Of a stretch of DNA of 25,287 nt, positions 1-7,640 are shown one piece after another; the first letter of the stretch is position 1, and the number at the start of each line of letters is the position of its first letter. Both the position numbers and the translations under genes were made by a program. Source of the DNA: JBBSUX01 sp038234045 (GTDB taxonomy: Bacteria; Pseudomonadota; Gammaproteobacteria; Burkholderiales; Burkholderiaceae_C). The stretch is from NCBI GenBank assembly GCA_038234045.1, contig JBBSUX010000012.1, positions 1 to 25,287 of the forward strand, given 5' to 3'. The notes under the pieces are model-generated. The model worked only from the letters and a program-made list of their open reading frames with translations. It was not told where the DNA came from and did no database searches.

Positions 1-408
1 ATCCTCGGCGATCAATGCAATTACATGATCGGTGCGCGGCTCGGGCCGAAGGTTTTTGGGTGGGAAAGTTCACGGTTCTTCAATCGCCAGGCGTTCGACC
101 GCGCCCATGCGTTCTATGAACGCTACGGTGGCATTGCCGTGGTGCTGGCGCGCTTCATGCCGTTCATCCGGACGTTCGCACCTTTCGTTGCGGGAGTCGC
201 GGCCATGGACCGGACGCGATTCACCCTGTTCAACATGGCCGGCGCCTTGCTGTGGGTGCTCGGCGTGAGCACCGCCGGCTATTTTCTCGGCAACCTGCCG
301 TGGGTGCGGGACCGGCTCGAACTCATCATCTGGGGAATGATCCTGATCCCTGGCTTGATTGCGATCTATGGCGCTTGGCGATCGGGGCGCAAGGATCGTG
401 TCGCGTAA
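1..408 (+). CDS. DedA/SNARE-associated family inner-membrane protein, 3' part
   Basis: The reading frame is open from the first base, so the 5' end lies outside the window; about 135 residues are visible. The segment begins with a DedA-like GDQCNYMIGARLG stretch, followed by an amphipathic part with FYERYGG and ARFMPFIRTFAPFVAG, the conserved core of the family. Two hydrophobic segments and a short basic tail (RSGRKDRVA) follow. DedA proteins are polytopic inner-membrane proteins linked to membrane homeostasis, and some act as undecaprenyl-phosphate or phospholipid flippases. Which substrate applies here cannot be read from the sequence. The gene converges on the small lipoprotein gene at 549-773, with a strong hairpin between them. 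Family confidence is high; exact function is open. Confidence 0.88.
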   Translation: MLGDQCNYMIGARLGPKVFGWESSRFFNRQAFDRAHAFYERYGGIAVVLARFMPFIRTFAPFVAGVAAMDRTRFTLFNMAGALLWVLGVSTAGYFLGNLPWVRDRLELIIWGMILIPGLIAIYGAWRSGRKDRVA

Positions 409-467
409 CCCTCGAGCGGGGAAGATTCGCTGAATATTCCGGGTCGTGACAAGCGACTTTCCAAATG

Positions 468-512
468 CAAACTGCCACCGCCGGGGCGATAAAGCCCTGC
501 GGTGGCAGTTTG
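468..512. terminator. Long hairpin between convergent genes, probable bidirectional terminator
   Basis: Perfect 14-bp arms CAAACTGCCACCGC (468-481) and GCGGTGGCAGTTTG (499-512) enclose a 17-nt loop that can itself pair GGGC (484-487) with GCCC (494-497). It lies between the 3' ends of the DedA-like gene and the glycine-zipper lipoprotein gene. The arms end in AAA/TTT, giving only a short T-run on either strand, so it is a weaker match to the classical intrinsic form than the one at 20435-20465. Function as a terminator is inferred from position and symmetry. Confidence 0.7.
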
Positions 513-548
513 AAATGTTGTGCTGTTTGCTGCCAGCAGGCCAACAGG

Positions 549-773
549 TCAGTAGCGACGCTCGCTACGCTTGCCCACCTCGTTACCTACGAGCGCGCCT
601 GCCGCAGCGCCGCCCACAGTTCCGAGGGTGCCGCCGAACAATGCATTACCTGCGACGCCTCCCACCACAGCCCCGGCGCCGGTGCCGATTTGCTGGTTGG
701 ATGGAGTTGTGGAGCAGCCTGTCAATGCGATGAGGCTGGCAGCTGCGCCGGCGATCAGGAAATTGGTCTTCAT
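549..773 (-). CDS. Small glycine-zipper lipoprotein
   Basis: A 74-residue protein with a lipoprotein signal peptide. It has a basic MKTN start, a hydrophobic core, and lipobox LTGC with Cys20 as the predicted lipidation site. The rest is almost entirely glycine zipper (GTGAGAVVGGVAGNALFGG and GTVGGAAAGALVGNEVG, about residues 29-65), ending in a charged KRSERRY tail. Such OmpA-like or Rick_17kDa-type glycine zippers form membrane-associated helical hairpins in outer-membrane lipoproteins. I chose the ATG at 773 because AAAGAGGTG sits just upstream and the signal peptide starts there. The frame stays open further upstream to 920, but that part is basic and not signal-like. Specific function is unknown. 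Confidence 0.85.
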   Translation of the reverse strand: MKTNFLIAGAAASLIALTGCSTTPSNQQIGTGAGAVVGGVAGNALFGGTLGTVGGAAAGALVGNEVGKRSERRY

Positions 774-935
774 GTTGTCACCTCTTTGACTATGTTGCGA
801 AGCAGGTTCTACACCTGTCAGCGCGACTATAAAACACTTCGATGCAGGCCATGTAGGAAGACGACGCCGGCCCCTGTCATCGCGCAGGATCACTAGCAAC
901 GTGCGCCAATACCGCAGCAAACTTCGTCCGCAGGT

Positions 936-2426
936 TTAAAGAGTCCGGCTGCGTGCCAGAGGCGGGTTGCGGGCGAAGTAGGCCTGAATGCCGCGCATCA
1001 GCGCATCGGCAAGTTCTTCCCGGTATTTGGGGTCGTTCAGGTGGTTTTCCTCGCCGGGATTGCTGATGAATCCGGTTTCAACCAGCACGCTGGGAATGTC
1101 GGGCGCCTTCAGCACAGCAAAGCCGGCTTGCTCGACTCGACCCTTGTGCAGTTTGCCCAGCTTGCCGATCTGACCCAGCACTGCGCTGCCGAGTTTCAGG
1201 CTGTCGTTGATCTGGGCGGTGGTGCTCATGTCGAGCAGCATGCGGCGCACGTGCGGGTCTTGCGTCGCGACATTGACGCCGCCGATGAGGTCGGCGTTGT
1301 TCTCGGTCCGCGCCAGCCAGCGCGCAGTCGTGCTGGTGGCACCGCCTTCGCTCAGTGCGAAGACGCTGGCGCCCGATGCACTCGGCGTGCTGAATGCATC
1401 GGCGTGGATGCTCATGAACAGGTCGGCCTGCACGCGGCGCGCTTTTTCCACACGCTGACCGAGCGGCACGAAGAAGTCTGCGTCGCGCGTCATGTACGCG
1501 CGCATCGGATTGCCATTGAGCGTCGTCGCGTTGATGCGGTCGCGCAGCAGGTATGCAATCTTCAGCACCACGTCTTTCTCGCGCGTGCCCTCACCGCCGG
1601 TTGCGCCCGGGTCTTCACCACCATGGCCCGGATCGATCGCCACGATGATGATCCGGTCGGTACGCGACGCGGTGGGCTTGGGGCTGCTGGGCGCGACCGG
1701 CGCGGTGGGCTCGTGAACCTGCGCGATCACCGGTTTTTCCACTTGCACCGCATGGCGTCGCGGAGAAGTCGAGCGAACGGGTTCGCGGGCAGAGGGCAAA
1801 CGTTCCGATTGCTGCGCGATCAGTTCACCCAATGGATCGGCGCGCGGTGCGTTCATGCCTGCCGACAAGGTGGGCGCAGTGAGGCTGGCAGCCGGGCCAT
1901 CATGGCCGGTATCGCGCAGGCGCGATGCGATTAGTTCTTCCAGGGGGTCGATTTCGCGCGCAGGGTAGAGATCAAGCACCAAACGGTTGCGATAAGCCGC
2001 CACCGGCGGCAACGAAAACACCTGAGGCCGCGCCGGCTGCTTCAAATCAAGCACCAGCCGTACCGTAGTGGGAGTGTTCTGCCCAACGCGTACGCCCGAG
2101 ATGAACGGATCGTCGCTCTTCACCTTGGCCACCAGTTCGCGCAAGGCCGGATCGAGTGTGATGCCCTCGATATCGACCGCCAGCCGCGGCGGGCTCGGTA
2201 CAAAGACCTGATGCGTGACCAGAGCGGTATCTGACTCGATCGTGACGCGGGTGTATTCCGCAGCCGGCCAGACGCGTACGGCAACGATGCCGGCGCCCCG
2301 CGCAAGCTGCCCTGCGCCCAGCAAAAACAACAGGCTCCCTGATCGAACGACGCGTCGGCGCGAGAGGGTGCTGGACATCGCCGCATCGAAGCTGCCGCCT
2401 GGCTCCACATTCACAGGAGCGGTCAT
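936..2426 (-). CDS. amiC: N-acetylmuramoyl-L-alanine amidase (AmiC type)
   Basis: A periplasmic zinc amidase of about 496 residues that cleaves the amide bond between MurNAc and the stem peptide, splitting septal peptidoglycan. The N-terminus carries SRRRVVRSGSLLFLLGAGQLARG, a twin-arginine-like signal. An AMIN targeting domain follows (about residues 45-150), then a Pro/Ser/Arg-rich linker, then Amidase_3. Zinc and catalytic residues are visible: H268 in DPGHGGEDPG, E283 in TREKD, H341 in SIHADAF and E450 in VLVETGF. The ATG at 2426 overlaps the tsaE stop as ATGA, which favours it over an in-frame GTG at 2435; an internal ATG at 2378 just before the RR motif is also possible. It is co-transcribed with tsaE. 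The mutL gene that often follows is absent here. Confidence 0.93.
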   Translation of the reverse strand: MTAPVNVEPGGSFDAAMSSTLSRRRVVRSGSLLFLLGAGQLARGAGIVAVRVWPAAEYTRVTIESDTALVTHQVFVPSPPRLAVDIEGITLDPALRELVAKVKSDDPFISGVRVGQNTPTTVRLVLDLKQPARPQVFSLPPVAAYRNRLVLDLYPAREIDPLEELIASRLRDTGHDGPAASLTAPTLSAGMNAPRADPLGELIAQQSERLPSAREPVRSTSPRRHAVQVEKPVIAQVHEPTAPVAPSSPKPTASRTDRIIIVAIDPGHGGEDPGATGGEGTREKDVVLKIAYLLRDRINATTLNGNPMRAYMTRDADFFVPLGQRVEKARRVQADLFMSIHADAFSTPSASGASVFALSEGGATSTTARWLARTENNADLIGGVNVATQDPHVRRMLLDMSTTAQINDSLKLGSAVLGQIGKLGKLHKGRVEQAGFAVLKAPDIPSVLVETGFISNPGEENHLNDPKYREELADALMRGIQAYFARNPPLARSRTL

Positions 2427-2923
2427 GTGCCGCACGCCTGCAACAGCTGCTGGCCCTTCAGGCTGTGTGCGTCGAGGCGCACCGTGCGGGTGCCGTCGGG
2501 TTCGGTATCGATATGCATCTCCAGATCAGGCAGCGGCAAGGCGGGAGCCGCTTTCTCGGGCCACTCAGCCAGCTTGAGCCCGGGCGCTGCAAAAAGTTCG
2601 CGAAAGCCGGCGTCATCCCATTCGCGCGGATCCTCGAAGCGGTAGAAATCAAAGTGAAGAATCGGCCAGCCGCCCAGCGCGCTTGCGCCCTGGTGTACTT
2701 CGACGATGGCGTAGGTGGGGCTTTTGATGCGGCCCTCTACGCCGAGTGCGCGCAGCAAATGCCGAACGAAGGTGGTCTTGCCCGCTCCCAGATCGCCGTT
2801 CAGCGTAATGAAGGCATCGGCCAGCTCGGGCGCTTGGGCCAGCCGTGCGGCCCATTCGGCAGTGGCGTCTTCGTCGGCCCAGCGGGCCTCGGCCGTCTTC
2901 AGGGTCGTGGCGGTGCGCCCCAT
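2423..2923 (-). CDS. tsaE: tRNA threonylcarbamoyladenosine biosynthesis ATPase TsaE
   Basis: A 166-residue cytoplasmic P-loop ATPase that works with TsaB and TsaD to place the t6A modification at position 37 of ANN-decoding tRNAs. Walker A is NGDLGAGKTT at residues 42-51. SPTYAIVEVHQG and HFDFYRFEDPREWDDAGF are family hallmarks, and LAEWPEKA matches the conserved LIEWPE-type segment. The ATG at 2923 puts the P-loop at the usual distance from the N-terminus; a longer reading would run into divergent queG, which starts 18 bp away at 2942. The stop overlaps the amiC start by 4 bp, so the two genes are translationally coupled. Confidence 0.93.
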   Translation of the reverse strand: MGRTATTLKTAEARWADEDATAEWAARLAQAPELADAFITLNGDLGAGKTTFVRHLLRALGVEGRIKSPTYAIVEVHQGASALGGWPILHFDFYRFEDPREWDDAGFRELFAAPGLKLAEWPEKAAPALPLPDLEMHIDTEPDGTRTVRLDAHSLKGQQLLQACGT

Positions 2924-2926
2924 TTC

Positions 2927-2932
2927 TACAAT
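2927..2932 (+). promoter_or_regulatory. Candidate -10 element (TACAAT) of queG
   Basis: TACAAT matches the sigma-70 -10 consensus at five of six positions and ends 9 nt before the queG ATG. No convincing -35 hexamer is seen and there is no Shine-Dalgarno between it and the ATG, which suggests a leaderless or almost leaderless transcript. The same spacing occurs at parE (24224-24229). Confidence 0.45.
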
Positions 2933-2941
2933 GGTGCGGCT

Positions 2942-4030
2942 ATGGTCAGCGGCATCAGCAACATTCAACAACTCGTCTCCCGGATACGCACCTGGGCAGG
3001 TGAGGAGGGATTCTCGCAAATCGGGATTGCGGGTGTCGATTTATCTGCAGCAGAGTCAGGGCTTCTCGCATGGCTTGAAGCGGGTTTTCATGGCTCCATG
3101 CAATACATGCAAGCCCACGGGACGCGCCGCGCTCGCCCGGCTGAACTGGTGCCCGGCACGGTCAGTGTGCTGACGGTTCGCATGGACTATCTGCCCGCCA
3201 ATACGCCACCCGACTGGCAAGCCGTCGAATTTGCCCGCCTTGATCGGTCGCAGGAGGGCATCGTCTCGCTCTATGCGCGCGGCCGGGACTATCACAAGGT
3301 TGTGCGAAAGCGCCTGCAGCGGCTGGCCGAGCGCATCGCAGAAGAGGTGGGGCCCATCGGGCACCGCGCGTTCACCGATTCGGCTCCGGTGCTGGAAGCC
3401 GAACTTGCGGCGCGTAGCGGGCAGGGTTGGCGCGGCAAGCACACCCTGGTGCTCAACCGAGAAGGCGGCTCGATGTTTTTTCTGGGCGAGATCTATCTTG
3501 ATATCGCGCTGCCGGCTAGCGAGCCGGTCAGCGCGCATTGCGGCGGCTGTACCGCCTGCATCGACATCTGCCCGACAGCGGCCATCGTCGCGCCGGGTCG
3601 ACTCGATGCGCGGCGCTGCATCAGCTATCTCACCATCGAGCACGACGGCGCGATCCCGATCGAATTGCGACCGCTGATGGCCAACCGCATTTACGGTTGT
3701 GACGACTGCCAGCTGGTATGCCCCTGGAACAAGTTCGCCCAGAAGGCGGTGCTGGCCGATTTCGATGCGCGACCGGGGCTCAACGGCCAATCGCTTGCCA
3801 GCTTGCTCGACTGGAGCGAGGAAGATTTTCTGCGCATCACCGAAGGTGGCCCCATTCGCCGGATTGGCCATGAGCGCTGGCTGCGCAATGTGGCTGTCGC
3901 GCTTGGGAATGCCCTGCACGGCGGACATGGCGGCGCACTGGAGCGCGCAGCACTGGAGCGCCGCAGCACGCATCCGAGCGCGATCGTGCGCGAACATGTG
4001 GCCTGGGCGCTGGCGCAGTCGCCACCCTGA
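2942..4030 (+). CDS. queG: Epoxyqueuosine reductase QueG
   Basis: A 362-residue cytoplasmic enzyme that reduces epoxyqueuosine to queuosine in tRNA wobble position 34, using cobalamin and two 4Fe-4S clusters. The N-terminal half holds the DUF1730/cobalamin-binding domain, including TDSAPVLEAELAARSGQGWRGKHT. The ferredoxin-like region has exactly eight clustered cysteines: C200, C203, C206, C210 (CGGCTACIDICP), C226, C253, C256, C260 (CDDCQLVCPW). A HEAT-like helical C-terminus ends in HVAWALAQSPP. The ATG at 2942 gives a normal family length; the open frame upstream of it is antisense to tsaE. It is divergent from tsaE with only 18 bp between starts, so its promoter lies at or inside the tsaE 5' end. 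Confidence 0.95.
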   Translation: MVSGISNIQQLVSRIRTWAGEEGFSQIGIAGVDLSAAESGLLAWLEAGFHGSMQYMQAHGTRRARPAELVPGTVSVLTVRMDYLPANTPPDWQAVEFARLDRSQEGIVSLYARGRDYHKVVRKRLQRLAERIAEEVGPIGHRAFTDSAPVLEAELAARSGQGWRGKHTLVLNREGGSMFFLGEIYLDIALPASEPVSAHCGGCTACIDICPTAAIVAPGRLDARRCISYLTIEHDGAIPIELRPLMANRIYGCDDCQLVCPWNKFAQKAVLADFDARPGLNGQSLASLLDWSEEDFLRITEGGPIRRIGHERWLRNVAVALGNALHGGHGGALERAALERRSTHPSAIVREHVAWALAQSPP

Positions 4031-4049
4031 GAATAATCAATAAAAAGTC

Positions 4050-4087
4050 GCTCTAGCGCTTAATCCATATGCGCTACTAGCTACTTT
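4050..4087 (+). repeat. Palindromic AGCGCTT repeat, copy A
   Basis: GCTCTAGCGCTTA (4050-4062) is followed by an imperfect inverted copy ending in GCGCTACTAGC (4071-4081) and then TACTTT. The first 13 bases recur exactly, on the other strand, at 16737-16749, and a more diverged relative lies at 12424-12457. It sits between the convergent 3' ends of queG and the AEC permease gene. It resembles short intergenic palindromes I recall from Comamonadaceae; a role as terminator or REP-like element is inferred. Confidence 0.6.
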
Positions 4088-4123
4088 CAAGGGAGCAAGT
4101 TTCTCGCTTGTGGTTTGCTGCAT

Positions 4124-5041
4124 TCACCCTCCGAACCACTGCGGAAGCTTCAGCGCAAACGGCAGGCTCGCCAGACCGAGCAAGGTGGATATCGTCACCA
4201 GCCCGGCCACGAAAGCGCCGTTGTAGCCCATACGCGCTGTCAGCACATAGCAGGTGGAGGCGGTCGGCAGCCCTGAAAACGCAAGCAGCACGGAGGTCTG
4301 GACGTCATCCAGATGCAGCAGCCGCGAAAAGCCGAAAGCCACGAGCGGCCAGACCACATGCCGGATGGTGAGCACGCCGGCTGCCAGCCTGAAGCCACTG
4401 GTCATCGCCGCGAACTGCATGCCGGCGCCGGCTGACAGCAAGCCCAGCGGGAGCGACGCACCACCGATGCGGGTAATGGTTGGCGTGAGCCAGCCCGGCA
4501 CGCTGAAGCCGCCGACATTGAGCAGCAGACCCGAGAGCGTTGCGATTACCAGCGGATTGCGAATGATCGAACGAACAACCCCGTGGCCGCCGTGGCGCGC
4601 CATCGGATAGACCGCCGCGACGTTGAAGATCGGCACGCAGCAGCCCAGCAGCACCGCGATCAGTTGCAGACCATGGTCTCCCGCCAGACGCTCGGCAAGT
4701 GCTAGCCCGATGAAGGAGTTAAAGCGAAATGCCACCTGTGCGGAAGCAGCCGCATCGGCGACGTTCACTTTGCCGCGCCAGCCGGGCAAGTGAGGCAGGG
4801 AATAGGCCAGGGCGACTGCAATCAGCCCCGTGCCGACACCTGCCAGCACCATGCCAGAGGCGGCCTGCAGATCGATTGGTCGTTGAATGATCGAGTGAAA
4901 CAGCAGTACCGGAAACAGAAAGTAGTAGACGAGTTTCTCGACCTGGTCCCACACCACGCGATTCAGGGGTGTGAAGCGGCAGATGAGGTAGCCGCACAGG
5001 ATGAGGGAAAAGTCGGGTGCCAGGAGCTCAAGGTAATTCAC
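4124..5041 (-). CDS. AEC (auxin efflux carrier) family permease
   Basis: A 305-residue polytopic membrane protein with about ten hydrophobic segments, matching the Mem_trans/AEC family: an N-terminal FSLILCGYLICRFTPLN, a central FRFNSFIGLALAERL, PIFNVAAVYPMARHG, NPLVIATLSGLLLNV, and a C-terminal STCYVLTARMGYNGAFVAGLVT followed by a last helix. Bacterial members export or take up small carboxylates such as malate, but the substrate cannot be read here. The start is GTG at 5039-5041 with no obvious Shine-Dalgarno, and the next Met is about 60 residues in, which would remove the first helices. It is divergent from xerD, 53 bp away. Confidence 0.9.
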   Translation of the reverse strand: MNYLELLAPDFSLILCGYLICRFTPLNRVVWDQVEKLVYYFLFPVLLFHSIIQRPIDLQAASGMVLAGVGTGLIAVALAYSLPHLPGWRGKVNVADAAASAQVAFRFNSFIGLALAERLAGDHGLQLIAVLLGCCVPIFNVAAVYPMARHGGHGVVRSIIRNPLVIATLSGLLLNVGGFSVPGWLTPTITRIGGASLPLGLLSAGAGMQFAAMTSGFRLAAGVLTIRHVVWPLVAFGFSRLLHLDDVQTSVLLAFSGLPTASTCYVLTARMGYNGAFVAGLVTISTLLGLASLPFALKLPQWFGG

Positions 5042-5094
5042 GGGCGGCAGGATAGCAGCGCGGTGACAGTCCGGTTTATTGCTAAGGTCGGTGG

Positions 5095-5997
5095 ATGGCC
5101 CAAGTATCGGAATTCACCCATCGGATCGACGCGTTCATCGACGCGCTGTGGCTGGAAGACGGACTTTCGCGCAACACGCTGGCGGCCTACCGGCGCGACC
5201 TCACGCTATTCGGGCGGTGGCTGGAGGCGTCGCTCGAGAAGAGTCTTGATGCCGTGGCCGAAGCCGATCTGCAAGCCTATTTCGCCACGCAACATGCCAC
5301 GACGCGAGCGACAACCGCGAACCGCCGGCTGACGGTGTTTCGTCGCTATTTTCACTGGGCGCTGCGCGAAAACGTGATGCAGATCGATCCCACGCTGCGG
5401 CTACAGGCCGCGCGGCCGCCCTTGCGCGTACCCGGCACGCTCTCAGAGCCGCAAGTGGAGGCCCTGCTGGCGGCACCGGATTTTTCCACACCGCTCGGCT
5501 TGCGCGATCGTGCGATGCTGGAGCTGCTGTATGCGAGCGGGCTGCGCGTGAGTGAGCTGGTGTCGCTGCGGGTTTTCGAGGTGTCTTCCAACGACGGGGT
5601 GCTGCGCGTGACCGGCAAGGGCTCCAAGGAACGTCTGGTGCCGTTTGGCGAACATGCCCGGATGTGGCTGGATCGGTATCTTGCCGAAGCGCGCGGCCCC
5701 ATTCTGGGTAGCCAGCAGACGGATGACCTCTTCGTTACGGCTCGGGGCGGCGCAATGACGCGCATGGCCTTCTGGATGGTGGTGCGGCGCCATGCGCTTG
5801 CCGCTGGCATTCACACCAAGCTTTCGCCGCACACCCTGCGCCATGCGTTCGCCACGCATCTGCTCAATCACGGCGCTGATCTGCGGGCGGTGCAGTTGCT
5901 GCTCGGACACGCCGACATTTCCACCACCACCATCTATACCCACGTGGCGCGCGAGCGGCTAAAGGCTTTGCATGCAAAGCATCATCCGCGAGGATAA
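5095..5997 (+). CDS. xerD: Site-specific tyrosine recombinase XerD
   Basis: A 300-residue cytoplasmic recombinase that, with XerC, resolves chromosome dimers at dif during FtsK-driven segregation. The N-terminal SAM-like core-binding domain (about residues 6-90) includes LSRNTLAAYRRDL. The catalytic set is complete: R151 (GLRVSEL), K175 (TGKGSKER), H246 and R249 (HTLRHAFATHLL), H272 (LLGHADISTT) and the nucleophile Y281 (IYTHV). The R-to-Y distance of 130 residues is closer to E. coli XerD (131) than XerC (127). It appears monocistronic, flanked by divergent and convergent neighbours. No dif-like site was recognised in the window. Confidence 0.94.
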   Translation: MAQVSEFTHRIDAFIDALWLEDGLSRNTLAAYRRDLTLFGRWLEASLEKSLDAVAEADLQAYFATQHATTRATTANRRLTVFRRYFHWALRENVMQIDPTLRLQAARPPLRVPGTLSEPQVEALLAAPDFSTPLGLRDRAMLELLYASGLRVSELVSLRVFEVSSNDGVLRVTGKGSKERLVPFGEHARMWLDRYLAEARGPILGSQQTDDLFVTARGGAMTRMAFWMVVRRHALAAGIHTKLSPHTLRHAFATHLLNHGADLRAVQLLLGHADISTTTIYTHVARERLKALHAKHHPRG

Positions 5998-6013
5998 GAG
6001 CCCGGGGTTTGTT

Positions 6014-7300
6014 TCAGGCTTCCAGGGCTTCCGCGAACAGCAAGGCGTTCATGTGCGCCATATTGACTTGTCGGCTCGACAGATGCAGTGCCTCGGCGGC
6101 CCGCCCGAAGGCGACTTCGTCACCGCTCTCGCAGGCCTCGGCAAGTTCGAGAAATGGGGCGAATACCCCCGTGCGCCGCAGTAGCGCATCCTGCACGGAT
6201 TGTGGCAGGGAAACCGCATCCAGTGCTTTGTCCAGCGGCATGCCGAGCATCGCATCGAGCAGCGAGAACACGCCGACGACAAACGCGTTGTCCGCATCTT
6301 CTGGCGGCAACAGCTCGGCTGCGAGCAGCTCCGTGAGACGACCGCGGATGACAGCGGTCGTTCCCAGCGCGGTCGGCGCGCCGTTGGTAGCGCTCGTCAT
6401 CAGCAGCGCTGCCCAGCGGAACAGTTTGTTGTGTCCCAGGATCATCACCGCATGGCGAAACGAGGTGATCTCCACACTCAGGCCAAAGCCGGAAGAGTTG
6501 ATGAAGCGCAGCAGGTTGAAGGAGAGCGTCGGGTCGCGCTTGAGCACTTCCTCGATCTCGGAGACATCGGCCTGACGTCGCACCAGATTGAGCAACTGGA
6601 TTACCGCCGCCTGGGTCGGCCGTACCGTGCGCGATTGCACCACCGAAGGGCGGGCAAACCAGTAGCCCTGAAATAGCTTCACCCCCAGGTCAGCCATGCG
6701 CTGGTGCTGCTCTGCGGTTTCGACCTTCTCCGCAATGATCCGTGCCTTGGTGTTGGTTTTGACGAAGCGCACCAGCGGCTCTGCCAGCTCAGGCCCGAAG
6801 GCATTCATTTCGAGCTTGATGAAGGTTGCAAAAGGCAGCCACCGGACGTAGGGTTTGCGCAGGGCAGCTTGATTGAAAGCGATACGCAGACCACGCTTGG
6901 CCACCGCCTCCAGGACCGGCACCAGGGCCTCGATCTGCTCTGGATTGTCGTTGGCAACAATGGGGATCTCAAGCACCACCTTGCGCGGATGGATCAGCTC
7001 AAGATGGCCGCCCACCAGACTCTCGTGCGTGCAGTTGATGAAGACCGTGGTGCGCCCGGTGAGCGCTTCTGATTCCGCGCCCGAGAGCGCGTTGAAAAGC
7101 ATGTTGGCATCGGTGTTTGCGCTGTGCTCCTGCGAGCCGACCGATCGATCGAAAAGCTCGTAGCCGACCACCGCGCGTTTCTCGTCGACGATGGCCTGCC
7201 TCGCGATCAGGCCGTCGCCCAGCGCGGCGGCGGCTTCGCTGGAAATGGGGGGCGGCTCGGAGCCGGCGTCGGCGAAGGATGTTTCGGTGGTGCTGGACAT
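6014..7300 (-). CDS. EAL-like plus HDOD signalling protein (YuxH/CdgJ type), EAL part degenerate
   Basis: A 428-residue cytoplasmic two-domain protein. An EAL-like domain spans about residues 30-235 and a HDOD domain about 240-410. Parts of the EAL fold are kept: GYELFDRS (E48), VFINCT (N89), VLEIP (E111), IAEKVET (E191) and GYWFARP. However, the DDFG segment that carries the metal-binding aspartates reads RIAFNQA (residues 139-145), so cyclic-di-GMP hydrolysis is unlikely. HDOD features include DPTLSFNLLRFINSSGFG and SFRHAVMILGHNKLFRW. Related proteins regulate motility or surface behaviour by protein contact. I chose the ATG at 7300; the frame extends to a GTG at 7462 but that part is not family-like. 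No clear Shine-Dalgarno supports either start. No flagellar or chemotaxis genes are nearby. Confidence 0.87.
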   Translation of the reverse strand: MSSTTETSFADAGSEPPPISSEAAAALGDGLIARQAIVDEKRAVVGYELFDRSVGSQEHSANTDANMLFNALSGAESEALTGRTTVFINCTHESLVGGHLELIHPRKVVLEIPIVANDNPEQIEALVPVLEAVAKRGLRIAFNQAALRKPYVRWLPFATFIKLEMNAFGPELAEPLVRFVKTNTKARIIAEKVETAEQHQRMADLGVKLFQGYWFARPSVVQSRTVRPTQAAVIQLLNLVRRQADVSEIEEVLKRDPTLSFNLLRFINSSGFGLSVEITSFRHAVMILGHNKLFRWAALLMTSATNGAPTALGTTAVIRGRLTELLAAELLPPEDADNAFVVGVFSLLDAMLGMPLDKALDAVSLPQSVQDALLRRTGVFAPFLELAEACESGDEVAFGRAAEALHLSSRQVNMAHMNALLFAEALEA

Positions 7301-7640
7301 GACTATCAGGCGGGATCGCTGCGGACGTACAAAGCACGGGCCGACCGGAAAACCCCGAGCGACAAGACAAAAGCGGCAGGACGGTTGATAGATGGATTCT
7401 AGGGCGATGAGGCCCAGCGCGATGCTTGGAACTGGGAGGTAAATCTGGACGGGCATCTTCACTAAACAGACCGAAGCGCTTCGACTTCAACCTAGCGGCA
7501 CACCGTCTGAGCAAGAGCCGGAGAATGGAGAAATGGGCTGTACGCCGCTGAATGGCAGCCTGGCTTTTTACAATGGGCGCTTTCGCGTTCCAGGTTGCAC
7601 CGAAGCCTGAAACCTGCACTCTGTTGAAAAGGACCCGGCA
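7301..7640. other. Intergenic region between divergent EAL/HDOD and gamma-CA genes
   Basis: About 340 bases without a supported gene. A TACAAT hexamer at 7569-7574 may be a -10 element for the gamma-carbonic-anhydrase-like gene, 66 bp upstream of its start. Minus-strand TAGAAT (plus 7396-7401) could serve the EAL/HDOD gene. Neither has a good -35. AAAGGA before 7641 is a normal Shine-Dalgarno. No repeat or RNA gene was seen. Confidence 0.4.

Noticed and set aside
803..817. CAGGT-N5-ACCTG palindrome upstream of the small lipoprotein gene
   Set aside because: Only 5-bp arms, expected often by chance; no promoter element clearly next to it.
465..896. Plus-strand open frame over the small glycine-zipper lipoprotein
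   Set aside because: It runs through the terminator hairpin and opposite a lipoprotein gene with a good Shine-Dalgarno and lipobox.
1041..1934. Plus-strand open frame of 297 codons opposite amiC
   Set aside because: Antisense shadow of a conserved amidase; composition is Arg/Ala/His-rich and no domain is visible.
3056..3997. Minus-strand open frame of 313 codons opposite queG
   Set aside because: Antisense shadow; queG is complete with all eight cluster cysteines.
7301..7462. N-terminal extension of the EAL/HDOD protein to a GTG
   Set aside because: The added 54 residues do not resemble the family and lack a Shine-Dalgarno; ATG at 7300 gives the normal domain start.
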